A stretch of 64,000 nt of DNA from the NCBI GenBank assembly GCA_002708315.1, contig PANC01000009.1, positions 163,157 to 227,156 on the forward strand, written 5' to 3'. Source of the DNA: Lentimicrobiaceae bacterium. Lineage in GTDB: Bacteria; Bacteroidota; Bacteroidia; Bacteroidales; F082. This document shows positions 45,395 through 54,244 of the stretch, piece after piece. Every line of letters begins with the position of its first letter. Position 1 is the first letter of the stretch. A program made the translations under genes and the position numbers. The notes beneath the pieces are model-generated. The model was not told the origin of the DNA. It searched no databases and worked only from the letters and a program-made list of their open reading frames with translations.

Positions 45395-45670
45395 TCAGCA
45401 ACCAATACTATCAAATTCATAAATTCTTGTTGTTCTCATTTCTGCCCCAGTTAAAGGGTTTGTAAAGTTATGGACAACTTTGTATGAGGAGTCATTTATT
45501 TTATCCAAACTTTCAACATAACTTTCTTTATGTTGTAACACAAAGGTATCATAATCAACCTGATTGTAAATCTTTTTTTCTACTTGTGAATGACTATATT
45601 TACTGCTTTCGCTACAGGAGCCTAAAGTGATAGCAATAATTAGTGTTAATAATATTAATCTAGGTTTCAT
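45395..45670 (-). CDS. Small lipoprotein of unknown function
   Basis: 91 residues from the ATG at 45670; the frame to 45697 would run into its promoter element. Lipobox TLGSC near residues 15-19. The mature part is charged and polar (CSESSKYSHSQ, then VEKKIYNQVDYDTFVLQHKE) and ends in a beta-rich segment with RTTRIYEFDSIGC. No family recognised. The promoter is a copy of that of the upstream small membrane protein. Confidence 0.75.
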   Translation of the reverse strand: MKPRLILLTLIIAITLGSCSESSKYSHSQVEKKIYNQVDYDTFVLQHKESYVESLDKINDSSYKVVHNFTNPLTGAEMRTTRIYEFDSIGC

Positions 45671-45694
45671 ACTATTAGATTTAAGTAGTGACAC

Positions 45695-45723
45695 CACAAA
45701 TTTATTAAAACTTATTTTATAAA
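45695..45723 (-). repeat. Duplicated promoter segment, copy 2
   Basis: Second copy of the 29-base segment at 45332-45360 with one mismatch; includes TAAATTTG (45697-45704), 27 bases before the lipoprotein start at 45670. Confidence 0.8.
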
Positions 45724-45757
45724 ATATTACCAGTCAACTACAAGCTTAATTTTGACG

Positions 45758-46648
45758 CTAAGAACCATTATTCTTATCCCAGTTTTTTTGCTGAGCCATT
45801 AAAAATGATTTGAACTTCTTAGGGGGTTCAATTGAAAAAAGAATCAATTCACCTGTTTTGGGATGTGACAATTCAATGTCAGTGGCTGAAAGAAATAGTC
45901 CTTTTCCTTTTAAAATAGGGCCATCTCCGTAATTTTTATCACCAACCACAGGATGTCCTATGTTTGACATATGTATTCGTAATTGGTGCCTCCTTCCACT
46001 GTGAGGATAGAGGTTTGCCTCGGTAATCCATTCTGTTTTTAATGATCTTGAGTAATTAATTACTTCGTATTTAGTTAGTGCATTTTGATTGGCGATGGCA
46101 GTATTTATTGAGCCTCTTTTCTTTAGCCGTCCTGCCAATAGAGCCCGGTACTTTTTTCTAATTGTTCTGTTTTCAAATTGCTTGCCAATATTACTTAAGG
46201 CACTTTGGGTTTTTGCAACAATCAATAAACCAGATGTTGGATAGTCAAGACGATGAACTGGCCGTGCCCATTTTAAAGCGTCTATCTCTTTGGATATTTT
46301 TATGTTAGCAACAAGAGCATTTTGGATGGTAAAATATTTGTTACCACTAACTTCTATACCTGCTGGCTTATTAATAACGGCGATATGCTCATCTTGAAAA
46401 ATAATATCGAGTTTAAAATCTAGTGGTTTTGGAGGGCTTTCTTCCTTATCAATTAGCTTTACAATCATACCTACAGCTAGTCTATCGCCTGATTTCGCAT
46501 TCTTATCATCTATTAATATCAATCCCTTTTTAATGAATTTTTTCAAAGAACTTTTAGTTAGAATTTTCTCGAATACTTCAAATGCGCAGTCAATAAGTCT
46601 AACATTTGACATTTCTTCAGTTACGATATAAGTTTCAATTACAATCAA
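45758..46648 (-). CDS. RluA-family pseudouridine synthase
   Basis: 296 residues. An S4-like RNA-binding domain (about 15-75, LKKFIKKGLILIDDKNAKSG) precedes the catalytic domain. The active-site segment is RPVHRLDYPTSGLLIVAKT (catalytic aspartate in HRLD). Late motifs are HSGRRHQLRIHMSNIGHPVV and GDKNYG. It converts uridine to pseudouridine in rRNA or tRNA; which site is not clear. The gene follows tadA six bases after its stop. A start at the internal ATG (residue 13) is possible. Confidence 0.9.
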   Translation of the reverse strand: MIVIETYIVTEEMSNVRLIDCAFEVFEKILTKSSLKKFIKKGLILIDDKNAKSGDRLAVGMIVKLIDKEESPPKPLDFKLDIIFQDEHIAVINKPAGIEVSGNKYFTIQNALVANIKISKEIDALKWARPVHRLDYPTSGLLIVAKTQSALSNIGKQFENRTIRKKYRALLAGRLKKRGSINTAIANQNALTKYEVINYSRSLKTEWITEANLYPHSGRRHQLRIHMSNIGHPVVGDKNYGDGPILKGKGLFLSATDIELSHPKTGELILFSIEPPKKFKSFLMAQQKNWDKNNGS

Positions 46649-46654
46649 TGGGGA

Positions 46655-47113
46655 TCAACTAGTTTGATTTCTTTTCTTTGAAAAAAAGCTTGAAATTAGA
46701 TTTGAACATTCCTTTTCAAGTAAGCCTCCTGCAACTTTTGTTTTTGGATGTAGAATTTCTTTTGATATTTTTTTAAAACCTTTTTTTTGATCATGGGCTC
46801 CAAACTTTATTTCAGATATTTGAGCCCAGGCTGAAGCACCGGCACACATAAAACACGGCTCTAGGGTAACATAAAGAGTACAATCATGAAGATATTTACC
46901 ACCGATAAAGTCTGCAGCAGCTGTAAATGCCTGCATTTCTGCATGAGCAGTAACATCATTCAATGTTTCTGTAAGATTATGTGCTCTAGCGATTATTTTT
47001 TTGTCATGAACAATAACTGCACCCACTGGTACTTCATTTTTTGCAAGTGCGAGTCGTGCCTCCTGAAGTGCCATTTTCATGAAATATTCATCATTTAGTA
47101 TTTCAATTGCCAT
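46655..47113 (-). CDS. tadA: tRNA-specific adenosine deaminase TadA-like
   Basis: 152 residues from the ATG at 47113; the longer frame overlaps the symporter gene. Zinc and catalytic motifs: TAHAEMQAF (H and catalytic glutamate) near 53-61, and EPCFMCAGASAWAQIS (P-C-x-x-C) near 82-97. It deaminates A34 to inosine in tRNA-Arg, or acts on free nucleosides; the length and motifs fit both TadA and guanine-deaminase-like proteins, TadA being more likely. Seven bases after the symporter stop. Confidence 0.85.
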   Translation of the reverse strand: MAIEILNDEYFMKMALQEARLALAKNEVPVGAVIVHDKKIIARAHNLTETLNDVTAHAEMQAFTAAADFIGGKYLHDCTLYVTLEPCFMCAGASAWAQISEIKFGAHDQKKGFKKISKEILHPKTKVAGGLLEKECSNLISSFFSKKRNQTS

Positions 47114-47120
47114 AATATAA

Positions 47121-48557
47121 TTAGGTGTTTTTAAGTCTAGAATTATTAATGAAGAACATTCCCGCAAGTAGTATTATTGTTTCTATTATTATCGATGGAA
47201 CAAACGATGATTTAGCACTAAAAATTTCAGGGTGAAGTATCCCAATGATAAACAAAACTAGATTAACGATAAAGGCAAATAGCAAACTTACTAACACAAT
47301 CTTTCTATAAAGGAAAGGATTTTTTACCAAAAAGGCAAATAGTGTAACTGGCGCAAATATTGTAATTGTGGATATACCTACGATCAACAGGTCAACTATA
47401 TTCGGAAATACTAATGCCATAAATAATGCTGTAATACCGAAAACAAAGGTGGCAATACGAATCATTTTATAGGCTTTATTTTTACTTACTGGTTTTGTTT
47501 TGCGCCAACCAACAAAATCTTTTACTGCTGATATGGATATAATATTTAGGAAGCTATCACCCGAAGACATTAATGCGGATAGCAATCCAACAATTGCAAA
47601 TGACATTAAAAACCCGTCACTGTGTCTTTCTATGAAAATATAAGCAACACCTGCCGTTTGATCCGGAGTAATTTCGTAATCAATTACTAACCTTACCGCC
47701 ATGCCAACCAATGGAAAAATTATATAAAAAGGCAACATTCCCAATCCCGACCACAGACTTACTTTCTTTGCAACCGTGCTATTTTTTGCAGCAAGGATTC
47801 TCTGCCAAATATCCATTCTGGCAATTACAGACCAGGATAAAAAAATTGGAGTTCCCACAAGAAAAACTATGCCAAGTTGTGTTCCATTGAGCATCTCTCT
47901 TGGCAACTCGTTTAATTTTGAAAACATTTCAGTATCGGTAATTATTCCTGGTATAAATATTAGAATCATCATAATAACAATGGCAATAAACTGTATTGTA
48001 TCTGTTATTATAACTCCTGATAATCCTGCAATTGCAGTATATGCAATGATAATTATTGCTGATATTATAGCTGCAGGGGTATATCCAATTTCAAAGGTAA
48101 ACTTAAGTAAACTTGCCATTGCTACAAATTGTGCTGCAAGAATGAAGAAAAAAATAAAGATGTTTACACCACTTACTGTTGCTGAAAATATTTTAGAAAA
48201 TGTCTTTTCAGTTTCGGTAGTATAAATATGATTGAGGAAATGAGGATAGCTGTAAATATTATTCTTTGCTCCAAAATCACGAATTTTGCCAGCATACTTC
48301 CACATAATAAGGAACCCAATTACATATGCAATTCCAATTGCAACAGCAGCGAAGCCAGATTCATATCCCAAAGCCATTAGCCCAATGGATGTGCCTCCAC
48401 CAACAAATGTTGCAAGAACTGTAAAGACAAGAGGTAGTGTTCTTGTGTTACGATTATTAACAAGATACTGATCTAGATCGGAAGTTTTTATATGACGCAG
48501 TGAAAGGATAACTATGAGCGCTAGAAACAATACAATCCAAAAAATTAGCCAGCCCAT
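47121..48557 (-). CDS. Sodium:solute symporter
   Basis: 478 residues with about 13 membrane helices. The first part, DLDQYLVNNRNTRTLPLVFT then VLATFVGGGTSIGLMALGY, is the SSS-family (sodium/solute symporter) start with the sodium-site region. Later GLLSALMSSGDSFLNIISIS is the second signature. Substrate unknown, as SSS members carry sugars, amino acids, vitamins or short acids. The gene starts 37 bases after the stop of the AlbA_2 sensor gene and precedes tadA. Confidence 0.9.
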   Translation of the reverse strand: MGWLIFWIVLFLALIVILSLRHIKTSDLDQYLVNNRNTRTLPLVFTVLATFVGGGTSIGLMALGYESGFAAVAIGIAYVIGFLIMWKYAGKIRDFGAKNNIYSYPHFLNHIYTTETEKTFSKIFSATVSGVNIFIFFFILAAQFVAMASLLKFTFEIGYTPAAIISAIIIIAYTAIAGLSGVIITDTIQFIAIVIMMILIFIPGIITDTEMFSKLNELPREMLNGTQLGIVFLVGTPIFLSWSVIARMDIWQRILAAKNSTVAKKVSLWSGLGMLPFYIIFPLVGMAVRLVIDYEITPDQTAGVAYIFIERHSDGFLMSFAIVGLLSALMSSGDSFLNIISISAVKDFVGWRKTKPVSKNKAYKMIRIATFVFGITALFMALVFPNIVDLLIVGISTITIFAPVTLFAFLVKNPFLYRKIVLVSLLFAFIVNLVLFIIGILHPEIFSAKSSFVPSIIIETIILLAGMFFINNSRLKNT

Positions 48558-48594
48558 AATAAATAGGTATTAATTAGTGGGGAGTTTTTTGCCA

Positions 48595-50151
48595 TTACCC
48601 ATCAAATCTGATTTTAACATACTCATTAATATCTGTAAGAGATGAAAGTTGCTGTGATGCATTTCCAGATCTTACATAAAATTTTTCAATTTCATTACCT
48701 TGTTTATTTCTTGTTTTTAGAAATATTGGATTTTTAGATGCTTTTATCTGAATCGTACATATGATCTTATCATTTATTCTGGGGAAGCTTATTTTCAAAT
48801 TATCGTTTGAAAAAGCTATCCCATATTGGTTAACAATTAATTTTCTTAGGTGTAGTTCAAAATAATCAGCATCATTTTTTTTAAGACTATTAAAGTCATT
48901 GTCAAGTCCAATTATTTCCAATTCATCATTAACACCAATAAATAAGTTTCCCCCTTTTGCATTTGCGAAAGCACATATACTTTTCATAATTACCTCTTCC
49001 AGAATTTTGTTAGACTTACTCTCTCTATAATCCCATCTTAGAGAAGATTTAAATTCGACATATTCAGTTTCGCCTCCTTCAATCATTGTTTTGACATCTG
49101 CAATGTCAAGATTCATTGGAAATAATTTAACATCAGCCAACTTTGGCTTTCTCCTATAGAAATAAAGTGCAACTAGAGACATAATTGCAAATGTGATGGA
49201 TAAATATAGGTATATAAGCTCTTTATTGCGTTCTGTAATGGCGAGGTCATGGGCAGATATTGTAACAGAAAAACCTTTTATTCCAATCATTGAGGGTATA
49301 CTTACTATTCTCGTCCAGTATATGCTATTATTTTTCTCAAAGGAATATGAGTGTGGTAGAAGTTTTTCACTACTACTCCATTTGTTTATTAGTTTTTTTA
49401 CGTTTAAACCAATATCCATATGGAATTTAATGTTCGAGCTATCATTGTTAACTAGCGGTGTGATGATATTATTGTCGGTAGTTATTATTGAAATAAGAGG
49501 ATTTTCGAACCTCATAACATCAGCAAATTTATTTTTAAGTTCAGGAGTGTAATAAATCAAGCCAGCTATAATTTCCTCTCCCGTTATCTTTTTTGACTTA
49601 AATATAATACTAATGGTATTTTTGGATTCAGGTATGGTATGATCTGATGCCACCCATACATAATTGGAATTATCTAAAGCACTTTTGATTGAATCAATAT
49701 TGTTATTACTAGGAAATGCGGTATAGATGTCTGTCCATTCACTTTTTACTTCAAGTTTGTTATTTAATCTTTGCCAGTTGGATGTACTATCAGATAGTCT
49801 TCCATCGTAGGATACAGCCCACGATGAGTTATCTTTAAAAATCAAATAGCTAAATGAATCATTCGATAAAGCAATTCCTGTGAGGAATGATTCGGAGTTT
49901 ATAACTTTAGTGATGTGTGGGGTGAGGTTTTCTTCGGTTAAAAAGGCCTCATCTTTTAGATCTTTATTAAAAGTATTAATGGTATTATCAATTGTTGAAA
50001 GAAAATCCTGAAAGCTTGACTTAAATGTATCCGTTGTGGTTGTAATTATCTCATCTGCAAAACTATCTTCTTTATTCTTTATAATAAAAATCATAAAAAG
50101 AACAATTGAGATTATTGGCAAAGCAATAATAAATAAGCTTTTTTTGCGCAT
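48595..50151 (-). CDS. Membrane-anchored sensor with Schlafen-type AlbA_2 domain
   Basis: 518 residues. Membrane helix 1 (about 6-24) and helix 2 (about 314-335, LIYLYLSITFAIMSLVALYF) bracket an extracytoplasmic region of about 285 residues with the layout of a Cache-type sensor (helix, then beta-strand pockets such as GIALSNDSFSYLIFKDNSSW). The cytoplasmic part is an AlbA_2/Schlafen-like domain: TEYVEFKSSLRWDY near 365-378 and MKSICAFANAKGGNLFIGVN, then FYVRSGNASQQLSS. AlbA_2 domains usually bind nucleic acid and occur in regulators. The output is not a kinase or cyclase. It probably shares an operon with the symporter. Confidence 0.8.
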   Translation of the reverse strand: MRKKSLFIIALPIISIVLFMIFIIKNKEDSFADEIITTTTDTFKSSFQDFLSTIDNTINTFNKDLKDEAFLTEENLTPHITKVINSESFLTGIALSNDSFSYLIFKDNSSWAVSYDGRLSDSTSNWQRLNNKLEVKSEWTDIYTAFPSNNNIDSIKSALDNSNYVWVASDHTIPESKNTISIIFKSKKITGEEIIAGLIYYTPELKNKFADVMRFENPLISIITTDNNIITPLVNNDSSNIKFHMDIGLNVKKLINKWSSSEKLLPHSYSFEKNNSIYWTRIVSIPSMIGIKGFSVTISAHDLAITERNKELIYLYLSITFAIMSLVALYFYRRKPKLADVKLFPMNLDIADVKTMIEGGETEYVEFKSSLRWDYRESKSNKILEEVIMKSICAFANAKGGNLFIGVNDELEIIGLDNDFNSLKKNDADYFELHLRKLIVNQYGIAFSNDNLKISFPRINDKIICTIQIKASKNPIFLKTRNKQGNEIEKFYVRSGNASQQLSSLTDINEYVKIRFDG

Positions 50152-50175
50152 AATTTAAGGGTAAACCATTTTTAT

Positions 50176-50183
50176 CAAAAATA
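50176..50183 (-). promoter_or_regulatory. -7 element TATTTTTG for the AlbA_2 sensor
   Basis: Exact TAnnTTTG match on the minus strand, 24 bases upstream of the start at 50151, between the queG stop and the sensor gene. Confidence 0.5.
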
Positions 50184-50206
50184 TGATTTTTATTTACTTA
50201 AGGGAT

Positions 50207-51145
50207 TCAAGTTAATGAATCTATATTTCGTTTTAATCCTTTATATCGAGTTCGATTCACTGCAGATCCTTTGAATAATTTATTGAACTCAATCTTTTCA
50301 AGAACTTTCCATTTTTCTTTTGTCATAGCCTTTAAGTCGCTACTTGGATTAAAAAGGGGTTCATTATGTTGGGTGGAAAACCGATTCCATGGGCATACAT
50401 CCTGGCAGATATCACATCCAAACATCCAATTTTTTGCTTTTTGTTTAAATTTCGTATCCAAATCTCCACGGTATTCAATTGTTAGATATGAGATGCATTT
50501 TTTTGAATCCACATTAAATTCTGTAATTGCTTGTGTAGGGCAGGCATCTATACATTTGGTGCAGTTGCCGCAAAAGTCTTTAGTTATCTCAGTATTCGAA
50601 TAATTTAACTCAAGCTCTGTTATAATATTACCAATGAAGAAGAATGAACCCCCTTTTTTATTTATAAGCATGGTGTTTTTACCAACGAATCCCAAACCGC
50701 TCTTTCTTGCCCATGCTCTATCCATTACGGGCGCTGAATCAACAAAGACACGTGTGTTATATTTTCCTGCTTTAGTTTCAATTATTTTAACAAGAGAATT
50801 TAATTTTTCTTTAATTACATAATGATAATCTGTACCATATGCATATTTAGCTATTTTAAAATTGTCTTTTTCAGGTAGTTTATCCTTTGGAAAATAGTTA
50901 TACAAAACAGTTATAACTGATTTTGAATTTTCAACAAGTAGCTTTGGGTTATATCTCTTTTCCTTATTTCTGTCAAGGTAACTCATTTCTCCGTTTCCAG
51001 CCTCCAAAAGCCATTTTTCCATGCGTATTTTGTCATCGGTAAGTTCTTCGGCTTTGGAAATACCACAATCAAAAAAACCCAATTTTTTAGCTTCATCTAT
51101 GATGAATTTGTTTAATTGGTCTTTTATAAGTTTTTGTAGAGGCAA
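50207..51145 (-). CDS. queG: Epoxyqueuosine reductase
   Basis: 312 residues. Last step of queuosine synthesis in tRNA; it contains cobalamin and two [4Fe-4S] clusters. Motifs: SYLDRNKEKRYNPKLLVEN near the start, RVFVDSAPVMDRAWARKSG, FVGKNTMLI, then cluster cysteines CGNCTKCIDACPTQAI and CDICQDVCPWNRF. The C-terminal HEAT-like tail found in longer QueG proteins is absent, which is common in this phylum. It follows ruvB by 44 bases. Confidence 0.93.
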   Translation of the reverse strand: MPLQKLIKDQLNKFIIDEAKKLGFFDCGISKAEELTDDKIRMEKWLLEAGNGEMSYLDRNKEKRYNPKLLVENSKSVITVLYNYFPKDKLPEKDNFKIAKYAYGTDYHYVIKEKLNSLVKIIETKAGKYNTRVFVDSAPVMDRAWARKSGLGFVGKNTMLINKKGGSFFFIGNIITELELNYSNTEITKDFCGNCTKCIDACPTQAITEFNVDSKKCISYLTIEYRGDLDTKFKQKAKNWMFGCDICQDVCPWNRFSTQHNEPLFNPSSDLKAMTKEKWKVLEKIEFNKLFKGSAVNRTRYKGLKRNIDSLT

Positions 51146-51189
51146 GTTATTAGGTTACTATCGGTTATACATTGCACTGTTTGGATATT

Positions 51190-52212
51190 CTAAAATAATT
51201 CTCCTTGATCGCGTTTCTTTGTTTTGCCAAGATGTTCATATGCCCTCTGGGTAACTTCTCTTCCACGGGGAGTTCTCATAATAAAACCTTCTTGGATTAG
51301 GAATGGTTCATACACCTCTTCTATGGTATCTCTCTCTTCACCACAAGCAGTGGCTATTGTGGTTATGCCAACTGGCCCTCCTTTGAATTTATCGATTATT
51401 GTTACTAATATTCTATTGTCCATCTCATCAAGCCCATTTTTATCAACATTTAATGCTTTAAGGGCATGTTGGGATATATCGATATCAATATTGCCATCTC
51501 CAACTATTTGAGCAAAATCGCGAACTCTTCTTAGAAGTAAGTTTGCAATTCTTGGTGTTCCTCTGCTTCTTCCAGCTATTTCTGATGCCGCATTTTCTTT
51601 TATACTAACATCAAGTATTGAGGAACTTCTTTTAACGATTGATGAAAGAGTGCTTTTATTGTAATACTCCAACCTCGACGTAATCCCAAATCTAGATCTC
51701 AAAGGCGCAGTAAGTAAACCCGAACGTGTTGTTGCTCCAATTAGAGTAAAGGGATTAATGGTTATTTGAACTGACCTTGCATTGGGACCTGTTTCAATCA
51801 TAATATCAATTTTGAAATCTTCCATTGCAGAATAAAGATACTCTTCTACGACTGGGCTTAAGCGATGAATCTCATCAATAAAAAGTACATCATTTTCACT
51901 CAAATTGGTAAGTAAACCTGCAAGATCTCCTGGCTTGTCAAGTACAGGCCCCGATGTTGTAATTATATTAACACCTAGTTCATTGGAAATTATGTGAGAT
52001 AAAGTTGTTTTTCCAAGCCCTGGAGGACCATGTAAAAGAACATGATCCAAAGCATCGCCTCTTTGTTTAGCAGCCTCCACAAAGATTTTAAGATTTTCAA
52101 CAACACTTGGCTGGCCAGTAAAATGATCAAAGTGACCAGGACGAAGTGATTTTTCTATTTCTCTCTCGTCATTGGTTAGGTCTGATCCACTGGCATCAAG
52201 GTTTTCATTCAT
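51190..52212 (-). CDS. ruvB: Holliday junction helicase RuvB
   Basis: 340 residues, full length. AAA+ motor that drives branch migration with RuvA. Walker [15 protein letters not shown] near 62-75; Walker [15 protein letters not shown] near 108-121; sensor region [20 protein letters not shown]. The C-terminal winged helix ends with [20 protein letters not shown]. First gene of a pair with queG. The TACTTTTG promoter lies just upstream. Confidence 0.97.
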   Translation of the reverse strand: MNENLDASGSDLTNDEREIEKSLRPGHFDHFTGQPSVVENLKIFVEAAKQRGDALDHVLLHGPPGLGKTTLSHIISNELGVNIITTSGPVLDKPGDLAGLLTNLSENDVLFIDEIHRLSPVVEEYLYSAMEDFKIDIMIETGPNARSVQITINPFTLIGATTRSGLLTAPLRSRFGITSRLEYYNKSTLSSIVKRSSSILDVSIKENAASEIAGRSRGTPRIANLLLRRVRDFAQIVGDGNIDIDISQHALKALNVDKNGLDEMDNRILVTIIDKFKGGPVGITTIATACGEERDTIEEVYEPFLIQEGFIMRTPRGREVTQRAYEHLGKTKKRDQGELF

Positions 52213-52230
52213 CTATCACTATATTTATCA

Positions 52231-52238
52231 CAAAAGTA
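52231..52238 (-). promoter_or_regulatory. -7 element TACTTTTG for ruvB
   Basis: Exact TAnnTTTG match on the minus strand, 18 bases upstream of the ruvB start. Confidence 0.5.
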
Positions 52239-52324
52239 GGGGAAATTAACTTAAACACCCAAATATAATTTGTCCATGAATGATAGACCATAATTTTTAG
52301 ATTTAAAAACCTTGAAAATTGGCA

Positions 52325-52332
52325 TATATTTG
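52325..52332 (+). promoter_or_regulatory. -7 element TATATTTG for the SPOR operon
   Basis: Exact TAnnTTTG match, 180 bases upstream of the SPOR gene. No closer element was found on the plus strand. Confidence 0.4.
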
Positions 52333-52512
52333 TTATATTAGCACCAATGGATTATAGAACTTTATGACCTTGTGGATTCTATATATAGACATCATAAATG
52401 GAGTATTGTGCAGCTACTGTAAATAATTTTTTGAAATAATATGTACTACAATTTATTAATAAATAAACCACATAAATATTTAGTGTTTGATAGATAAATC
52501 AGTATTAAAGTA

Positions 52513-52923
52513 ATGAGAAATATTTTTTTAGCCATAGCAACAATAGCACTCACAATTACTGTAACTTTAGCACAGAATCCCTCAAATGGACATTCTAATG
52601 TTATAAGTGATGTTCGTGTTGATTCTTTACTTCAGCTACATATTAACCACAACAAAAGTTTCCCTGCTTTTCCAGGTTATCGAGTACAAATTTTAATGGT
52701 TTCAGGGAATGATGCTTTGGATGTTATTGATAAAGTTCAAACCAAGTTTAAAAAAAATTATCCCGATATACATGTATACTTAACATTTGGTGAACCTAAC
52801 TACAGGTTAAGGGTTGGTGATTTTAGAACTCGGTTGGAAGCTGAGAATTTCCTTCAGAAAATACAGAGAAAATATCCCGGAGCATGGGTAACACAGGATA
52901 ATATAAATTTTCCTGATTTGTAA
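52513..52923 (+). CDS. Exported SPOR-domain protein
   Basis: 136 residues. Signal peptide about 1-20 (ending VTLAQ). The C-terminal 75 residues are a SPOR domain: PGYRVQILMVSGNDALDVID then YRLRVGDFRTRLEAENFLQK, which binds peptidoglycan stripped of stem peptides, as found at division sites. It probably works in the periplasm. The universal-stress gene follows 19 bases later. Confidence 0.9.
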   Translation: MRNIFLAIATIALTITVTLAQNPSNGHSNVISDVRVDSLLQLHINHNKSFPAFPGYRVQILMVSGNDALDVIDKVQTKFKKNYPDIHVYLTFGEPNYRLRVGDFRTRLEAENFLQKIQRKYPGAWVTQDNINFPDL

Positions 52924-52942
52924 TAATTTAAAAATTATAGCT

Positions 52943-53776
52943 ATGAGTAAAGTAATTCTTGTGGGCGTCGATTTTTCAGATTGTTCAATTAATGCCCTTG
53001 AACATGCAATTACCATTGCCAGGAGAGCCAAAGCCGGAATCGCAATGGTTTGGATTAATCACCTTGATTATTCCAAAGAAATTTTTTCAGTAGAACCAAA
53101 AAATATTGAAGATGAAGTATCAAAGCGATTTGAGAAACTTATTAAAAAATATAAGTTTCAAATAACAGAAAGTAATATCAAGTATTACATTCGAAAAGGG
53201 AAAGTATATAAGGAGGTTTGTAAGCTAGCAAAAAAATTAGAGGCGTTTATGGTGGTAATAGGAACACATGGTTCTTCTGGGTTTGAAGAATTTTGGATAG
53301 GTAGTAATGCCAACCGAATTGTGTCTGCATGCGATATTCCTATTATAACAATACGTGGAGGAATAGATATTGGCTCAGACCTTAAGAGAATAGTTCTACC
53401 TCTTGATAGTACTAAATTAACTCGTCAGAAGATGCCCCTCACTGCAATATTGGCCAAGCACTTTTTATCTGAAGTATATATATTGGGATTGTTTACTACA
53501 ACATCTGACGATATACGATATAGAATTCGTAATTATGTATTGCAGGCTGAAGAGTATATGGCGGAAAATAATATTAGATATAAATCATCATTTGTAGAGG
53601 CAGATAACATAACAGAAGAAACCATAGACTATGCTACAAAAATTGAAGCTAATCTCATATGCATAATGACGGAACAAGAAATAAGTGCTGCCAATTTATT
53701 ATTGGGGCCATACGCCTCTCAGATGGTCAATCATTCGCCAATACCTGTATTGAGCATAAAACCAAATAAATATTAA
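52943..53776 (+). CDS. Universal stress protein with two Usp domains
   Basis: 277 residues. Domain one (about 1-140) starts KVILVGVDFSDCSINALEHA and has GTHGSSGFEEFWIGS, an exact G-x2-G-x9-G-S ATP-binding motif. Domain two (about 150-277) is degenerate, ending SQMVNHSPIPVLSIKP without that motif. Such two-domain proteins bind ATP and act in stress or growth arrest. Co-directional with the SPOR gene. Confidence 0.93.
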   Translation: MSKVILVGVDFSDCSINALEHAITIARRAKAGIAMVWINHLDYSKEIFSVEPKNIEDEVSKRFEKLIKKYKFQITESNIKYYIRKGKVYKEVCKLAKKLEAFMVVIGTHGSSGFEEFWIGSNANRIVSACDIPIITIRGGIDIGSDLKRIVLPLDSTKLTRQKMPLTAILAKHFLSEVYILGLFTTTSDDIRYRIRNYVLQAEEYMAENNIRYKSSFVEADNITEETIDYATKIEANLICIMTEQEISAANLLLGPYASQMVNHSPIPVLSIKPNKY

Positions 53777-53786
53777 ATTGATTAAT

Positions 53787-53794
53787 TATATTTG
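53787..53794 (+). promoter_or_regulatory. -7 element TATATTTG
   Basis: Exact TAnnTTTG match between the universal-stress gene and the coiled-coil gene, 30 bases before the GTG start of the latter. Confidence 0.5.
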
Positions 53795-53824
53795 TCTCCT
53801 AAAAATTAACAAAATTTTATTATT

Positions 53825-54181
53825 GTGAAAAAAATTGCTTTTACATTTTTACTTTTTTCCCTAACTCTTTTTATGAATGCTCAAATAACGACAAAGGATA
53901 GTTCAAAAATTGTAATTAAAGATACAATTGAAAATGGAATTGCCATTGTTTTAAACCAAGATACAATTGACAAACAATTGGTGGCGATTGCATCAATTCA
54001 AGAAGAACAGTTAGCATTTGTTTTAAAGGAATTATCCCAATTTAAAAATATCTTGAGAACAAATCAGTTATTATTAGATAGTTTAAAATTAGAACAAGTA
54101 GAATCTAACTCAAGGCTATTATTAATGCAGAAACAAATAGAGTCTTTAGAAAATCAATTAAATCAGAGTAAGAAAAAATAA
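53825..54181 (+). CDS. Exported coiled-coil protein of unknown function
   Basis: 118 residues, GTG start. Signal peptide about 1-20 (ending FMNAQ). Residues 50-118 are heptad-rich (EEQLAFVLKELSQFKNILR, then LLLMQKQIESLENQLNQSKK), so probably a coiled coil. No family recognised. It converges with rng. Confidence 0.75.
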   Translation: MKKIAFTFLLFSLTLFMNAQITTKDSSKIVIKDTIENGIAIVLNQDTIDKQLVAIASIQEEQLAFVLKELSQFKNILRTNQLLLDSLKLEQVESNSRLLLMQKQIESLENQLNQSKKK

Positions 54182-54244
54182 ATTCGCAAACAATTTCCAT
54201 TTACTTAGCCTTATAAAACAACAATCTTTTTACTAGATTCTTGG

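Larger units (their letters stand above)
52213..52512. other. Intergenic region between divergent ruvB and SPOR genes
   Basis: 300 bases with promoter elements for both sides: the ruvB -7 at 52231-52238 and, on the plus strand, TATATTTG at 52325-52332. The latter would give the SPOR gene a leader of about 175 bases. No ORF or RNA fold stands out in that leader. Confidence 0.5.
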
